Assembly (NCBI RefSeq): GCF_915069625.1
Contig: NZ_CAJZFD010000003.1
Span: 1-27,612, forward strand
DNA from: an uncultured Veillonella sp.
GTDB lineage: Bacteria; Bacillota; Negativicutes; Veillonellales; Veillonellaceae
DNA: 27,612 nucleotides
Direction of reading: 5' to 3'
Numbering within the stretch: the stretch's first letter is position 1; every line of letters starts with the position of its first letter. This document shows, piece by piece, positions 10,249 to 19,700 of this stretch. Both the position numbers and the translations under genes were made by a program. A model generated the notes under the pieces. That model saw nothing but the letters and a program-made list of their open reading frames with translations, made no database searches and had not been told where the DNA came from.

Positions 10249-10872
10249 ATGCCTACAGTAGCAACATATAATCAATCCGGCGTTAAAGTCGGTGAAATAC
10301 AGTTAAACGATGCAGTATTCGGCGTTGAAGTTAACGAAGCCGTAATGCATCAAGCCGTAGTTCGTCAATTGTCTAACGAACGTCTCGGCACACATGCAAC
10401 AAAAACTAGAGGTATGGTTCGTGGCGGTGGCCGCAAACCTTGGAAACAAAAAGGTACTGGTCGTGCACGTTCCGGTTCCAGCCGTTCCCCAATCTGGATT
10501 GGTGGCGGTACTACATTTGGTCCACAACCTCGCAGCTATTACAAAGCTATGCCTCGTAAGGCTAGACGTTTAGCAGTTAAATCTGCTCTTAGCGATAAAG
10601 TGAATAATAGCGAATTATACGTTTTGGAAGAAATCACATTAGCAGCTCCTAAAACTAAAGAAGTGTTGAACATTATCAATAGCTTCAACGTTGGTGATGC
10701 AAAAGTATTGTTCATCACTGAAGGTGATGTAAATGTTGAACGTTCCGCTCGCAACATCCAAGGTGTTAAAGCATTGGCTTGCGAAGGTATGAACATTTTC
10801 GATCTTCTTCATTACGATAAGCTCTTCATTACTAAAGGTGCTGTCGCAAAAATCGAGGAGGTACTTGGATAA
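10249..10872 (+). CDS. rplD: 50S ribosomal protein L4
   Basis: L4 binds 23S rRNA domain I and lines the exit tunnel; in E. coli it also represses its own S10 operon. The 207-residue product has the flexible tunnel arm at residues 60-90 ([16 protein letters not shown], then GGGTTFGP), the usual site of macrolide-resistance changes, here looking wild type. The C-terminal globular domain ends in [23 protein letters not shown] precedes the ATG. Its stop overlaps the rplW start by one base (TAATG), implying translational coupling. Whether an L4-binding leader exists in this organism cannot be told from sequence alone. Confidence 0.97.
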   Translation: MPTVATYNQSGVKVGEIQLNDAVFGVEVNEAVMHQAVVRQLSNERLGTHATKTRGMVRGGGRKPWKQKGTGRARSGSSRSPIWIGGGTTFGPQPRSYYKAMPRKARRLAVKSALSDKVNNSELYVLEEITLAAPKTKEVLNIINSFNVGDAKVLFITEGDVNVERSARNIQGVKALACEGMNIFDLLHYDKLFITKGAVAKIEEVLG

Positions 10873-11156
10873 TGCAATTACATGATGTACTAATCCGCCC
10901 GGTTATTACCGAAAAATCCACTATGCTTATGGAAGAAGGCAAATACACTTTCCGTGTGCCTTTGACTGCAAATAAAGTGCAAATCCGTCAAGCAGTTGAA
11001 AAAATCTTCAATGTAAAAGTAGAAAAAGTAGCTACTATTCGCGTTTTAGGCAAAACTAAACGCATGGGTCGTACACAAGGTAAACGTAGCGATTACAAAA
11101 AAGCTATCGTTACTTTGAAAGCTGGCGAATCCATTGAATTCTTTGAAGGTGTCTAA
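10872..11156 (+). CDS. rplW: 50S ribosomal protein L23
   Basis: L23 lies at the tunnel exit and is the docking site for signal recognition particle and trigger factor. The 94-residue product carries the family signature [20 protein letters not shown] at the N-terminus and the basic loop [19 protein letters not shown] near residue 65-85. It starts inside the rplD stop codon (TAATG), with GAGGTAC in the end of rplD as the probable ribosome-binding site. It is 26 nt before rplB. Confidence 0.97.
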   Translation: MQLHDVLIRPVITEKSTMLMEEGKYTFRVPLTANKVQIRQAVEKIFNVKVEKVATIRVLGKTKRMGRTQGKRSDYKKAIVTLKAGESIEFFEGV

Positions 11157-11182
11157 GAGTCTAGTTGTAAGGAGGCCCACTA

Positions 11183-12013
11183 ATGGCAATTAAATCATTT
11201 AAACCGTACTCCGCTGGTCGCCGGTTTATGACAGTATCCGCCTTCGACGAAATCACAGCAAGCAAACCAGAAAAATCTTTGCTCGCTAAGATTTCCCAAA
11301 AAGGTGGTCGTAACAATACTGGTAAAATGACAGTTCGTCACCAAGGTGGCGGTCATAAACGTCAATATCGTATTATTGACTTCAAACGTACTAAAGATAA
11401 TATTCCAGCTAAAGTAGCAACAATCGAGTATGATCCTAACCGTTCTTCTCGTATCGCTTTGCTTAACTACGCTGATGGTGAAAAACGCTACATTTTAGCT
11501 CCTAACGGTCTAAAAGTTGGTGACGTTGTATTCTCCGGTCCTGAGTCCGATATTAAACCTGGTAACTGCTTACCATTGGCTAATATTCCAGACGGTACAC
11601 AAATCCACAATATCGAATTGAAAATCGGTAAAGGTGGCCAAATCGTTCGTTCCGCTGGTACATCTGCTCAATTGATGGGTAAAGATAATGGCTACGCTAT
11701 TCTTCGTTTACCATCTGGTGAAATGCGTCGTGTTCGTCAAGAGTGCCGTGCAACAGTAGGTGTTGTTGGTAACGCTGACCACAGCAACCTTGTAATTGGT
11801 AAAGCTGGTCGTCATCGTTGGATGGGCGTTCGCCCTGGCAACCGTGGTGTTGTAATGAACCCTTGTGACCATCCACATGGTGGTGGTGAAGGTAAATCTC
11901 CTGTTGGTCGTAAACATCCTGTTACACCTTGGGGCAAACCAGCACATGGTGTTAAAACTCGCGACAAGAAAAAAGCTTCTAACAGCTTAATCATTAAACG
12001 TCGTACAAAATAG
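11183..12013 (+). CDS. rplB: 50S ribosomal protein L2
   Basis: L2 is one of the most conserved 50S proteins, needed for subunit joining and peptidyl transfer. The 276-residue product has its N-terminal OB-like and central SH3-like domains and the C-terminal [18 protein letters not shown] stretch with the conserved histidine needed for activity, followed by [15 protein letters not shown] precedes the ATG. Length matches the family (about 275). It lies between rplW and rpsS in the standard order. Confidence 0.98.
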   Translation: MAIKSFKPYSAGRRFMTVSAFDEITASKPEKSLLAKISQKGGRNNTGKMTVRHQGGGHKRQYRIIDFKRTKDNIPAKVATIEYDPNRSSRIALLNYADGEKRYILAPNGLKVGDVVFSGPESDIKPGNCLPLANIPDGTQIHNIELKIGKGGQIVRSAGTSAQLMGKDNGYAILRLPSGEMRRVRQECRATVGVVGNADHSNLVIGKAGRHRWMGVRPGNRGVVMNPCDHPHGGGEGKSPVGRKHPVTPWGKPAHGVKTRDKKKASNSLIIKRRTK

Positions 12014-12036
12014 GATAAAGGAAAGGAGATAAAATA

Positions 12037-12318
12037 GTGTCCAGATCTATTAAAAAAGGCCCTTTCGTAGCAGATCATTTGCTTAAGAAAGTTGAAGCTT
12101 TAAACGAAACTAACGAAAAGAAAGTTGTAAAAACCTGGTCCCGTGCCTCTACTATTATCCCAAGTTTTGTAGGCCACACAATTGCTGTGCATGATGGTCG
12201 CAAACATGTACCTGTATTCATTACAGAAGATATGGTAGGTCATAAATTAGGTGAGTTCGCTCCTACACGTACTTTCAAAGGTCACGGTAAGGACGAAAAA
12301 TCTACAGGCAAAAAATAG
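12037..12318 (+). CDS. rpsS: 30S ribosomal protein S19
   Basis: S19 forms a complex with S13 in the 30S head and contacts the A-site tRNA and the L5 bridge. The 93-residue product begins at GTG with the family N-terminus [18 protein letters not shown] and has [21 protein letters not shown] and [24 protein letters not shown] lies upstream at proper spacing. It is 13 nt before rplV. Confidence 0.98.
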   Translation: MSRSIKKGPFVADHLLKKVEALNETNEKKVVKTWSRASTIIPSFVGHTIAVHDGRKHVPVFITEDMVGHKLGEFAPTRTFKGHGKDEKSTGKK

Positions 12319-12331
12319 GAGGAAATAATAC

Positions 12332-12667
12332 ATGGAAGCAAAAGCAATCGCTAGACATATCCGAATCGCGCCTCGTAAAATCCGTATCGTTGCTGATTTA
12401 GTGCGCGGTAAAAACATCGGCGAGGCATTTGCCATCTTGAAGTTCACTCCGAAAGTTGGCGCTGATGTAGTCGAAAAAGTTATGCGTTCTGCAATCGCAA
12501 ACGCTGAACATAATTTCGATATGAATGTTGACAATCTTTACGTATCCGAGATCTTCGTTGATCAAGGCCCTACATTAAAACGCATTCATCCTCGTTCCCG
12601 TGGTCAAGCTTTCAAAATTTTGAAACGCACTAGCCATGTAACAGTAGTAGTTAAAGAAAGAGCTTAA
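12332..12667 (+). CDS. rplV: 50S ribosomal protein L22
   Basis: L22 contacts all domains of 23S rRNA and sends a hairpin into the exit tunnel. The 111-residue product starts [18 protein letters not shown], and the tunnel hairpin [17 protein letters not shown] lies near residues 78-95; no duplication or deletion of the kind linked to macrolide resistance is apparent. TAGGAGGA precedes the ATG. It is 16 nt before rpsC. Confidence 0.97.
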   Translation: MEAKAIARHIRIAPRKIRIVADLVRGKNIGEAFAILKFTPKVGADVVEKVMRSAIANAEHNFDMNVDNLYVSEIFVDQGPTLKRIHPRSRGQAFKILKRTSHVTVVVKERA

Positions 12668-12683
12668 GAAGGAGGGAAACAGA

Positions 12684-13349
12684 GTGGGTCAAAAAGTTAA
12701 TCCACACGGTTTGCGTGTCGGTATCGTAAAAGATTGGGACGCAAAATGGTATGCAGATAAAGATTTCGCTGCTAATCTTCATGAAGACGTAAAAATTCGT
12801 AACTTCTTGAAAGAAACCCTTTTCATTGCTGGTATTTCCCGCATTGAAATCGAGCGTACAAATAAACGTATTAAATTGACTATCCACACTGCAAAACCAG
12901 GTATGGTTATCGGTCGTGGTGGTGCTGGTATCGAAGATATCAAAAAAGCAATGACTCGTTTCACTGACAAACAAGTGGACGTTAACATCGCAGAAATTAA
13001 ACAAGCAGACATGGATGCAATCTTGGTTGCAGAAAACATTGCTAGCCAATTGGAACGCCGTATCGGTTTCCGTCGTGCAATGAAACAAGCTGTTGGTCGT
13101 ACAATGCGCTTAGGTGCAAAAGGTATCAAAATCATGGTAAGCGGTCGTCTTGGCGGCGCTGAAATCGCTCGTAGCGAATCCTACCGTGAAGGTTCTATTC
13201 CTTTGCATACACTTCGTGCAGACATCGACTACGGTACTGCTGAAGCTCATACAACATATGGTTGTATCGGCATTAAAGTATGGATTTACAAAGGTGAAGT
13301 TTTGCCAGAAGCAAAACAACCTGCTAAGAAGGAAGAAGGTGGCAAGTAA
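12684..13349 (+). CDS. rpsC: 30S ribosomal protein S3
   Basis: S3 is at the mRNA entry channel of the 30S head, with helicase-like roles together with S4 and S5. The 221-residue product begins at GTG ([14 protein letters not shown]) behind GAAGGAGGG. The type 2 KH domain includes the GxxG-type loop [15 protein letters not shown] (around residues 74-88). The C-terminal domain has [18 protein letters not shown] and ends in a lysine-rich tail. Its stop overlaps the rplP start by one base (TAATG), consistent with coupled translation. Confidence 0.98.
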   Translation: MGQKVNPHGLRVGIVKDWDAKWYADKDFAANLHEDVKIRNFLKETLFIAGISRIEIERTNKRIKLTIHTAKPGMVIGRGGAGIEDIKKAMTRFTDKQVDVNIAEIKQADMDAILVAENIASQLERRIGFRRAMKQAVGRTMRLGAKGIKIMVSGRLGGAEIARSESYREGSIPLHTLRADIDYGTAEAHTTYGCIGIKVWIYKGEVLPEAKQPAKKEEGGK

Positions 13350-13786
13350 TGCTTATTCCAAAGCGCGTAAAACATCGTAAGCAATTCCGCGGCCGTATGA
13401 AAGGTCGTGCTATGCGCGGTAATACAGTGTCTCATGGTGAGTTCGGCTTGGTAGCATGCGAACCATCTTGGATCACTAACCGTCAAATCGAAGCTGCCCG
13501 TATTGCTATGACTCGTTATATCAAACGTGGTGGTAAAGTATGGATTAAAATTTTCCCTGACAAACCAATCACAGCTAAACCAGCTGGTACTCGTATGGGT
13601 TCCGGTAAAGGTTCTCCTGAATACTGGGTAGCAGTAGTTAAACCAGGTCGTGTAATGTTTGAAATGGACGGTGTGCCAGAAGCTACAGCTCGTGAAGCTA
13701 TGCGTCTTGCAAGCCATAAACTTCCAATCAAATGCAAATTTGTTGTTAAGGGTAAAGAATTGGGTGGTGACGTAAATGAAGGTTAA
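13349..13786 (+). CDS. rplP: 50S ribosomal protein L16
   Basis: L16 supports accommodation of A-site tRNA on the 50S subunit and is assembled late. The 145-residue product begins [19 protein letters not shown] and has [20 protein letters not shown] and the loop [18 protein letters not shown] (about residues 79-96). It starts in the rpsC stop codon, and its own 3' end overlaps rpmC by 11 nt, so rpsC, rplP and rpmC are likely translationally coupled. Confidence 0.98.
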   Translation: MLIPKRVKHRKQFRGRMKGRAMRGNTVSHGEFGLVACEPSWITNRQIEAARIAMTRYIKRGGKVWIKIFPDKPITAKPAGTRMGSGKGSPEYWVAVVKPGRVMFEMDGVPEATAREAMRLASHKLPIKCKFVVKGKELGGDVNEG

Positions 13787-13979
13787 TGACATTCGCAATA
13801 TGAGCGCTGCCGAAATGGAACAAAAAGTTTCCGGTCTTAAGGAAGAGTTATTTAACCTCCGTTTTCAGCTTGCAACAGGTCAATTAGAAAATCCTATGCG
13901 CATTCGTGAAGTTAAGAAGACAATCGCTCGTATTAAAACTGTACAACGTGAAGTTGAACTTAAATCTGAAAACGCATAA
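13776..13979 (+). CDS. rpmC: 50S ribosomal protein L29
   Basis: L29 is a small helical protein next to L23 at the tunnel exit. The 67-residue product starts [17 protein letters not shown] and holds the family motif [19 protein letters not shown] followed by [14 protein letters not shown]. The ATG lies within the end of rplP, behind GGTGGTGA; the overlap is 11 nt. Two stop codons in tandem (TAATAA) end it. It is 39 nt before rpsQ. Confidence 0.97.
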   Translation: MKVNDIRNMSAAEMEQKVSGLKEELFNLRFQLATGQLENPMRIREVKKTIARIKTVQREVELKSENA

Positions 13980-14018
13980 TAACAGATTTGTTAAAGGTTG
14001 AAAAGGAGGCTTAAAATC

Positions 14019-14279
14019 GTGGCAGAAGAAAGAAACGTACGTAAAGTCCGCGTAGGTAAAGTTGTTAGCGACAAAATGAATAAAACTGTTGTTGTTGCTG
14101 TAGAACGTAAAGTACCTCACGCATTATATAACAAGCCAATGGTTAGCACTAAACGCTTTAAAGCTCATGATGAAAATAATGAGTGCCAAATTGGCGATAC
14201 AGTTAAAATTGTAGAAACTCGTCCACTTTCTAAAGATAAATGTTGGAGAGTTGTTGAAATTCTTGAAAGACAAAAATAA
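14019..14279 (+). CDS. rpsQ: 30S ribosomal protein S17
   Basis: S17 is a primary 16S rRNA-binding protein with an OB fold. The product is 86 residues from GTG 14019 ([23 protein letters not shown]). A longer frame from TTG 13998 is open, but the AGGAGG at 14004-14009 lies inside that extension and is 9 nt from the GTG, and 86 residues match the family. The conserved [15 protein letters not shown] and [16 protein letters not shown] motifs are present. It ends the classical S10 operon portion and is 24 nt before rplN. Confidence 0.96.
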   Translation: MAEERNVRKVRVGKVVSDKMNKTVVVAVERKVPHALYNKPMVSTKRFKAHDENNECQIGDTVKIVETRPLSKDKCWRVVEILERQK

Positions 14280-14303
14280 GAGTGATGTAAGGAGGAATAG
14301 ACG

Positions 14304-14672
14304 ATGATCCAGCAACAAACAATTTTGAATGTTGCCGACAACACTGGTGCAAAACGTATTATGTGTATCCAAGTCATGGGCGGTTCTTATCGCAAATTCG
14401 GCAATATCGGTGACGTAATCGTTGCTTCTGTAAAAGATGCATCACCCGGTGGCGTTGTCAAGAAAGGCGACGTAGTCAAAGCTGTTATTGTTCGTTCTAA
14501 AAAAGGTATCCGCCGTCAAGACGGTTCCTATATCCGTTTCGATGAAAACGCAGCAGTAGTTATTAAAGATGACAAGACCCCTCGTGGTACTCGTATCTTT
14601 GGACCTGTAGCTAGAGAGCTTCGTGAAAAAGACTTCATGAAAATTGTTTCTTTGGCTCCAGAAGTATTATAA
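14304..14672 (+). CDS. rplN: 50S ribosomal protein L14
   Basis: L14 is a 50S interface protein that forms bridge B8 and is the binding site of the silencing factor RsfS. The 122-residue length is exactly typical. It starts [20 protein letters not shown], contains the basic [19 protein letters not shown] segment and ends in [27 protein letters not shown] precedes the ATG. This is the first gene of the spc group; no promoter or terminator separates it from rpsQ. Confidence 0.98.
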   Translation: MIQQQTILNVADNTGAKRIMCIQVMGGSYRKFGNIGDVIVASVKDASPGGVVKKGDVVKAVIVRSKKGIRRQDGSYIRFDENAAVVIKDDKTPRGTRIFGPVARELREKDFMKIVSLAPEVL

Positions 14673-14690
14673 GAAGGAGGAACGCAGCAT

Positions 14691-15011
14691 ATGGCTAAAC
14701 TACAAATCAAAAAAGGCGATACAGTTGTTGTTATCTCCGGTAAAGATAAAGGTAAGCAAGGTACAGTAATTGCTACTGAACCTAAAAAAGAACGCGTATT
14801 TGTTGAAGGCGTTAACACTGTAAAACGTCATACAAAACCTTCTCAAGCTAACCCACAAGGCGGCATCGTTACTAAAGAAGCTGGTATCCATGTTTCTAAC
14901 GTAATGATCGTTGACCCAGAAACTAAAACAGCTACTCGTATCAAAAAAGTTGAAGGCAAAGACGGTAAATTCGTTCGCGCTACAGTTAAATCTGGTACAG
15001 TACTTAAATAA
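14691..15011 (+). CDS. rplX: 50S ribosomal protein L24
   Basis: L24 is an assembly initiator of the 50S subunit. The 106-residue product has a KOW motif near the N-terminus ([20 protein letters not shown], residues 6-25) followed by [30 protein letters not shown] precedes the ATG. It lies 18 nt after rplN and 23 nt before rplE. Confidence 0.97.
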   Translation: MAKLQIKKGDTVVVISGKDKGKQGTVIATEPKKERVFVEGVNTVKRHTKPSQANPQGGIVTKEAGIHVSNVMIVDPETKTATRIKKVEGKDGKFVRATVKSGTVLK

Positions 15012-15034
15012 TCAGGAAAGGAGGAGCTAAATAA

Positions 15035-15574
15035 ATGTCTCGTTTATTTGAACAATACAACTCTGAAATTAAAAAGAGTATGCAAGAAAAATTCCAATAC
15101 GGCAACGTAATGGAAATTCCTAAATTGGAAAAAATCGTTATCAACATCGGCGTTGGTGATGCAGTAGGCAATGCAAAAGCATTGGAAGCAGCAGTTAATG
15201 ATTTGACTATCATTTCTGGTCAAAAACCTGTAATCACAAAAGCTAAAAAATCCATTGCGAACTTCAAAGTTCGTGAAGGCATGGCGTTGGGTACAAAAGT
15301 TACTCTTCGTGGCGAACGCATGTATGAATTCCTCGATAAATTGATCAATGCGGCATTACCTCGTGTACGTGACTTCCGCGGTATCAGCGCAACAGCATTT
15401 GATGGCCGTGGTAACTACGCTTTGGGTCTTAAAGAACAGCTCATCTTCCCTGAGATCGAATATGATCAAGTAGAACGTGTTACTGGTATGGATATCATCG
15501 TAGTAACAACTGCTAAAACAGATGAAGAAGCTCGTGAATTGTTGACTCAATTCGGTATGCCTTTTGAAAAATAA
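15035..15574 (+). CDS. rplE: 50S ribosomal protein L5
   Basis: L5 binds 5S rRNA and forms part of the central protuberance, with a bridge to S13. The 179-residue product matches the family, with [35 protein letters not shown], the [14 protein letters not shown] segment [20 protein letters not shown] and the C-terminal [25 protein letters not shown] lies before the ATG. It is followed after 16 nt by rpsN. Confidence 0.98.
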   Translation: MSRLFEQYNSEIKKSMQEKFQYGNVMEIPKLEKIVINIGVGDAVGNAKALEAAVNDLTIISGQKPVITKAKKSIANFKVREGMALGTKVTLRGERMYEFLDKLINAALPRVRDFRGISATAFDGRGNYALGLKEQLIFPEIEYDQVERVTGMDIIVVTTAKTDEEARELLTQFGMPFEK

Positions 15575-15590
15575 TAGGAGGAACATATAG

Positions 15591-15860
15591 ATGGCTAAAA
15601 AATCTATGATTGAACGCGAAAAGAAACGCGCTAAAATCGTTGAAAAATATGCAGCTAAACGTGCAGCGTTAAAAGCAGCAGGTGATTATGAAGGCTTGTC
15701 CAAATTACCAGCAAACGCATCCCCAACACGCTTACACAACCGTTGCAACTTAACTGGTCGTCCTCACGGCTATATGCGCAAATTCGGTATCAGCCGTATT
15801 GCGTTCCGTGAATTGGCGTACAAAGGACAAATTCCTGGTGTTAAAAAAGCCAGCTGGTAA
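15591..15860 (+). CDS. rpsN: 30S ribosomal protein S14, long zinc-free form
   Basis: S14 is a 30S head protein. At 89 residues this is the long form, with an N-terminal helical extension (residues 1-45, rich in Lys, Arg and Ala) absent from the 61-residue zinc form typical of Bacillota ribosomal operons. The zinc form carries two CxxC pairs; here the matching stretch reads [20 protein letters not shown], with a single cysteine, so a zinc site cannot form. The C-terminal [21 protein letters not shown] is typical of the long form. AGGAGGA precedes the ATG. In Bacillus the zinc-free paralogue is encoded elsewhere and induced by zinc shortage; here it occupies the main operon. Confidence 0.97.
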   Translation: MAKKSMIEREKKRAKIVEKYAAKRAALKAAGDYEGLSKLPANASPTRLHNRCNLTGRPHGYMRKFGISRIAFRELAYKGQIPGVKKASW

Positions 15861-15887
15861 TATTAGACGAGAGGAGGTTTTTAGATT

Positions 15888-16274
15888 ATGGTAATGACCG
15901 ATCCTATCGCGGATATGCTTACGCGCATCCGTAATGCAAATGCTGCACTTCATGAAACGGTAAACATTCCTGCATCTAGAATGAAAGCAGCTGTTCTTGA
16001 CATCCTTTTACAAGAAGGTTTCGTAAAGAACGTAGAAAAAGAAGAAAACACTTTAAAAGTAACTTTGAAATATGGTTCCAATAACGAAAAAGTTATTACA
16101 GGAATTAAACGTATTTCCAAACCTGGTTTACGTGTTTACGCGAAAAAGGAAGAACTTCCTCGTGTACTTGGTGGTTTGGGTATCGCAGTTATTTCTACAT
16201 CCAAAGGCGTTATGAGTGACAAACAAGCTCGTAAAGAAGGTCTTGGTGGCGAAGTAATCGCATACGTTTGGTAA
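15888..16274 (+). CDS. rpsH: 30S ribosomal protein S8
   Basis: S8 is a primary 16S rRNA-binding protein; in E. coli it also represses the spc operon by binding mRNA at rplE. The 128-residue product starts [18 protein letters not shown]. The ATG at 15888 is 10 nt after AGGAGG (15872-15877), while the ATG two codons later would be 16 nt away, and Bacillus S8 has the same MVMTDP start. The C-terminal RNA-binding motif [22 protein letters not shown] and the final GGEVIAYVW are intact. Confidence 0.97.
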   Translation: MVMTDPIADMLTRIRNANAALHETVNIPASRMKAAVLDILLQEGFVKNVEKEENTLKVTLKYGSNNEKVITGIKRISKPGLRVYAKKEELPRVLGGLGIAVISTSKGVMSDKQARKEGLGGEVIAYVW

Positions 16275-16298
16275 TAGTAGCAATAGGAGGTAGAAATA

Positions 16299-16844
16299 AT
16301 GTCACGTATCGGTAGAATGCCTATCGAGATCCCTGCAGGCGTTACTGTTACATATGATAACCATCATATGAACGTAAAAGGTCCTAAAGGTGAATTATCT
16401 CGCGATTTGCATCCAGATATGAATATCACTGTTGAAGGTAACACAATTACAGTAGCTCGTCCTTCCGACAATAAAGCTCATCGTTCCCTTCACGGTTTGA
16501 CTCGCGCTCTTGTTGCTAATATGGTAACAGGCGTATCTGAAGGATTCACAAAAACTCTTGAAATCAACGGTGTTGGTTACAGAGCGGCTAAACAAGGCAA
16601 TAAATTAGTTCTTACACTTGGCTTCTCTCATCCAGTAGAAATGGAAGCTCCAGCTGGTATTACAATTGAAGTTCCAGCTCCTAACAAAATCGTTGTTTCT
16701 GGTGCAGACAAAGAAGTTGTAGGCGCAGTAGCAGCTGATATCCGTAAATGGAGAAAACCTGAACCTTACAAAGGTAAAGGTATCCGCTATGAAGGCGAAG
16801 TTGTTCGTCGTAAAGCTGGTAAAGCTGGTGCAAAAGGTAAATAG
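16299..16844 (+). CDS. rplF: 50S ribosomal protein L6
   Basis: L6 lies near the factor-binding site of the 50S subunit and is needed for late assembly. The 181-residue product starts [17 protein letters not shown] and consists of two L6 repeats (roughly residues 11-82 and 90-165). The signature [21 protein letters not shown] near the C-terminus is complete. AGGAGGT precedes the ATG. The 35-nt gap to rplR contains the ribosome-binding site for a TTG start. Confidence 0.98.
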   Translation: MSRIGRMPIEIPAGVTVTYDNHHMNVKGPKGELSRDLHPDMNITVEGNTITVARPSDNKAHRSLHGLTRALVANMVTGVSEGFTKTLEINGVGYRAAKQGNKLVLTLGFSHPVEMEAPAGITIEVPAPNKIVVSGADKEVVGAVAADIRKWRKPEPYKGKGIRYEGEVVRRKAGKAGAKGK

Positions 16845-16879
16845 TAATATCATCTATATGAATGAAAGGAGTGAATATC

Positions 16880-17242
16880 TTGCCTCGTAAATCTAGTAGA
16901 AATATCGCTCGAGCAAAACGTCATCTTCGTATTCGCCGTCACATCTCTGGTACGGCAACTTGCCCACGTTTGAACGTTTACCGTTCTTTGAGCAACATTT
17001 ACGCACAAGTAATCGATGACGTAGCAGGTACAACTTTGGTTGCTGCTAGCTCTTTAGATAAAGATTTGAACTTATCCTATGGTGGTAACGTAGCTGCTGC
17101 TAAAGCTGTTGGTGAAGCAGTTGCTAAAAAAGCTATCGCTAAAGGCATTGACACTGTAGTGTTTGACCGTGGTGGTTACATTTACCACGGCCGCGTAGCA
17201 GCCCTTGCAGAAGGTGCTCGTGAAGCAGGCTTAAAATTCTAA
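16880..17242 (+). CDS. rplR: 50S ribosomal protein L18 (TTG start)
   Basis: L18 binds 5S rRNA in the central protuberance. The start is taken as TTG 16880, giving [20 protein letters not shown] and 120 residues, the length of Bacillus L18. An in-frame ATG at 16862 opens a longer frame, but the ribosome-binding sequence AAAGGAGTG (16865-16873) lies just downstream of that ATG and 8 nt before the TTG. Conserved [26 protein letters not shown] and the final [24 protein letters not shown] are present in order. It is the only TTG-started ribosomal protein gene in the window, so its initiation may be somewhat weaker. Confidence 0.95.
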   Translation: MPRKSSRNIARAKRHLRIRRHISGTATCPRLNVYRSLSNIYAQVIDDVAGTTLVAASSLDKDLNLSYGGNVAAAKAVGEAVAKKAIAKGIDTVVFDRGGYIYHGRVAALAEGAREAGLKF

Positions 17243-17260
17243 GAAGGAGGAACTATAGAC

Positions 17261-17764
17261 ATGGCGAGAATTGACTACACCAGTCTTGATCTTAAAGAAA
17301 GAGTAGTATTCATCAACCGCGTAGCCAAAGTAGTTAAAGGCGGTCGTCGTTTTTCCTTCAGCGCTCTTGTAGTTGTTGGTGATGGCAACGGTTATGTAGG
17401 CGTTGGCTTAGGTAAAGCAGCGGAAGTACCAGAAGCAATTCGCAAAGGTATCGATGATGCTAAGAAAAATATTGTAAACGTAGCAATTAAAAATGGTACA
17501 ATCCCTCACAGCGTAACAGGCGTATTCGGCGCAGGCCGCGTATTCTTGAAACCAGCTGCTGAAGGTACTGGCGTTATCGCTGGTGGCCCTGTTCGTGCCG
17601 TATTGGAATTAGTAGGTGTTCGTAACATCTTGACTAAATCTTTGGGCTCTTCTAACCCTAACAATATGGTTCGCGCTACAATCGAAGGTTTGAAAGATTT
17701 GAAACGCGCTAGCGAAGTTGCTGAACTTCGTGGTAAAACCGTTGAAGAAATTTATAACGCGTAA
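17261..17764 (+). CDS. rpsE: 30S ribosomal protein S5
   Basis: S5 guards the mRNA entry channel with S3 and S4 and influences decoding accuracy. The 167-residue product contains the S5 N-terminal dsRNA-binding-like domain, with [22 protein letters not shown] covering the spectinomycin loop (no change or deletion apparent) and [17 protein letters not shown], then the C-terminal domain with [28 protein letters not shown] precedes the ATG. It is 14 nt before rpmD. Confidence 0.98.
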   Translation: MARIDYTSLDLKERVVFINRVAKVVKGGRRFSFSALVVVGDGNGYVGVGLGKAAEVPEAIRKGIDDAKKNIVNVAIKNGTIPHSVTGVFGAGRVFLKPAAEGTGVIAGGPVRAVLELVGVRNILTKSLGSSNPNNMVRATIEGLKDLKRASEVAELRGKTVEEIYNA

Positions 17765-17778
17765 TAAGGAGACAAGAA

Positions 17779-17958
17779 ATGGCACAAGTTAAAGTAACAT
17801 TAACAAGAAGCTTAATCGGTCGTCCTGAAGATCAACGCGCGACAGTTAAAGCTTTGGGCTTGAAAAAAACTAATTCTCAAGTTGTAAAAGAAGTAACACC
17901 TCAAATTGAAGGTATGCTTCACAAAGTTAGACATTTAGTAAAAGTTGAAGAAGTTTAA
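17779..17958 (+). CDS. rpmD: 50S ribosomal protein L30
   Basis: This 59-residue frame begins [20 protein letters not shown] and continues with [20 protein letters not shown] and a C-terminal [17 protein letters not shown], a clear match to the single-domain bacterial L30. The ATG is behind AAGGAGA. It fills the space between rpsE (14 nt upstream) and rplO (22 nt downstream) where rpmD is expected. Confidence 0.97.
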   Translation: MAQVKVTLTRSLIGRPEDQRATVKALGLKKTNSQVVKEVTPQIEGMLHKVRHLVKVEEV

Positions 17959-17980
17959 TACTGATAAGGAGGTGCACTGA

Positions 17981-18424
17981 ATGAAACTTCATGAATTACA
18001 ACCAGCTGCTGGTTCCAAAAAAGCTCGTACTCGTGTAGGCCGTGGTTTAGGTTCTGGCTTGGGTAAAACATCTGGTCGTGGTCAAAAAGGTCAAAACTCC
18101 CGTTCTGGCGGTGGCGTTCGCTCCGGTTTTGAAGGCGGCCAAATGCCTCTTTATCGTCGTTTACCAAAACGTGGTTTCAACAACGTTTTTGCTAAACAAT
18201 ATGCTGAAGTTAACGTAGAACAATTGAACCGTTTTGAAGACGGTGCAACAGTTGATCCAGTAGCTCTTATTGAAGCTGGCATTTTGAAAAATGTACGCGA
18301 TGGCATTCGTATTTTAGGTAACGGTACATTGGAAACTAAAAACTTAACAGTTATCGCTAATGGCTTCACTAAATCTGCTGAAGAAAAAATTACAGCAGCA
18401 GGCGGAAAAGTAGAGGTGATCTAG
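17981..18424 (+). CDS. rplO: 50S ribosomal protein L15
   Basis: L15 is a late-binding 50S assembly protein. The 147-residue product has the long glycine- and arginine-rich N-terminal extension that threads through rRNA ([19 protein letters not shown], then [20 protein letters not shown], residues 20-66), and a globular C-terminal domain ending [20 protein letters not shown] precedes the ATG. The stop is one base away from the secY GTG, so the secY ribosome-binding site lies within rplO. Confidence 0.98.
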   Translation: MKLHELQPAAGSKKARTRVGRGLGSGLGKTSGRGQKGQNSRSGGGVRSGFEGGQMPLYRRLPKRGFNNVFAKQYAEVNVEQLNRFEDGATVDPVALIEAGILKNVRDGIRILGNGTLETKNLTVIANGFTKSAEEKITAAGGKVEVI

Positions 18425-18425
18425 G

Positions 18426-19688
18426 GTGCTAGATAGCCTCTCGAACATCTTTAAGATTACCGAATTACGTAATAAGATTCTTTACACATTAATGATGTTT
18501 GCCATCTTTAGAGCTGGTATCCACATTCCTGTTCCAGGCGTTGATGCGTCTGTTATCGAATCCTTGTTTACATCCGGTAACCTATTCGGTCTATTAGACT
18601 TGTTTGCTGGTGGTGCGCTTAGTAAGTTCTCTATCTTTGCAATGAGTATTACACCTTACATCAATGCTTCCATCATCATGCAACTGCTTCAGTCTGTAGT
18701 TCCTCAGTTTGAAGCATGGAGTAAAGATGGTGAAGACGGGCGTAAGAAAATAGCGAAGGTAACTCGTTATGGCACCGTAGTCCTCGGCTTTGTACAAGCC
18801 GCAGGCATGGCATTTGCTCTTAGAGCAAACAACGCTTTGGTAAATAATGATTTCCTTAGTGTATTCGTTGTGGCCATCATCCTAACAGCAGGTACATGCT
18901 TGTTGATGTGGATTGGTGAACAAATCACAGCATATGGTATAGGTAATGGTATTTCTTTGATCATCTTTGCTGGTATCGTAGCTCGATTACCAGATGGTTT
19001 AGAAACTATTTATCAATATATCCAAAACGGAACAATCAATATGTTCCAAGCATTCTTATTTGCTGTAATTGCTCTTGCGATGATTGCTGTCGTAGTTGCA
19101 GTTACACAAGGCCAACGTCGTATTCCGATTCAATATGCTAAACGCGTAGTAGGTCGTAAAATGTACGGTGGTCACTCTACATTCTTGCCGTTGAAAGTCA
19201 ATCAGGCAGGTGTAATCCCAATTATCTTTGCGTCATCTGTGTTGATGTTCCCTGTGACGATTGCGCAATTTATTGACAATGAATATGTTCATAAAGCTGC
19301 GGATCTCTTTACATGGGGTACGCCGTTACAAACGGCATTGTATGCATTATTGATTTTTATCTTTACGTATTTCTATACTGCAATCTCTATCAACATTACA
19401 GATATGGCAGATAATATGAAAAAATACGGTGGTTTTATCCCAGGTATTCGTGCGGGTAAACCAACTGCTGATTATGTGGATAACGTGATGACCAAGATCA
19501 CTTTGGCTGGCGCTGTATTCTTAGCTGTCGTTGCTATTATACCGAATTTCCTCGGTAGCATTACCGGCGTCCAAGGCGTATACTTTGGTGGTACGGCTCT
19601 TCTCATCGTTGTAGGTGTAGCACTTGATACAATGCAACAAATTGAGTCGCTCATGGTAACACGCCACTATAAAGGCTTTGTGAAATAG
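18426..19688 (+). CDS. secY: Preprotein translocase subunit SecY
   Basis: SecY is the channel subunit of the Sec translocon in the cytoplasmic membrane. The 420-residue product begins at GTG (MLDSLSNIFKITELRNKILY) with AGAGGTGAT at the end of rplO as ribosome-binding site. The plug-region motif GIHIPVPGVD (about residues 31-40), alternating hydrophobic segments consistent with the ten expected membrane helices, and the cytosolic loop GQRRIPIQYAKRVVGRKMYGG with YGGFIPGIRAGKPT (sites of ribosome and SecA contact) are present. It is the standard spc-operon gene downstream of rplO and 12 nt before adk. Confidence 0.98.
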   Translation: MLDSLSNIFKITELRNKILYTLMMFAIFRAGIHIPVPGVDASVIESLFTSGNLFGLLDLFAGGALSKFSIFAMSITPYINASIIMQLLQSVVPQFEAWSKDGEDGRKKIAKVTRYGTVVLGFVQAAGMAFALRANNALVNNDFLSVFVVAIILTAGTCLLMWIGEQITAYGIGNGISLIIFAGIVARLPDGLETIYQYIQNGTINMFQAFLFAVIALAMIAVVVAVTQGQRRIPIQYAKRVVGRKMYGGHSTFLPLKVNQAGVIPIIFASSVLMFPVTIAQFIDNEYVHKAADLFTWGTPLQTALYALLIFIFTYFYTAISINITDMADNMKKYGGFIPGIRAGKPTADYVDNVMTKITLAGAVFLAVVAIIPNFLGSITGVQGVYFGGTALLIVVGVALDTMQQIESLMVTRHYKGFVK

Positions 19689-19700
19689 GAGGGAAACAAT

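Noticed and set aside
13998..14018. TTG as start of a longer rpsQ product
   Set aside because: The ribosome-binding site for the GTG at 14019 lies inside the extension, and the extended N-terminus is not typical of S17.
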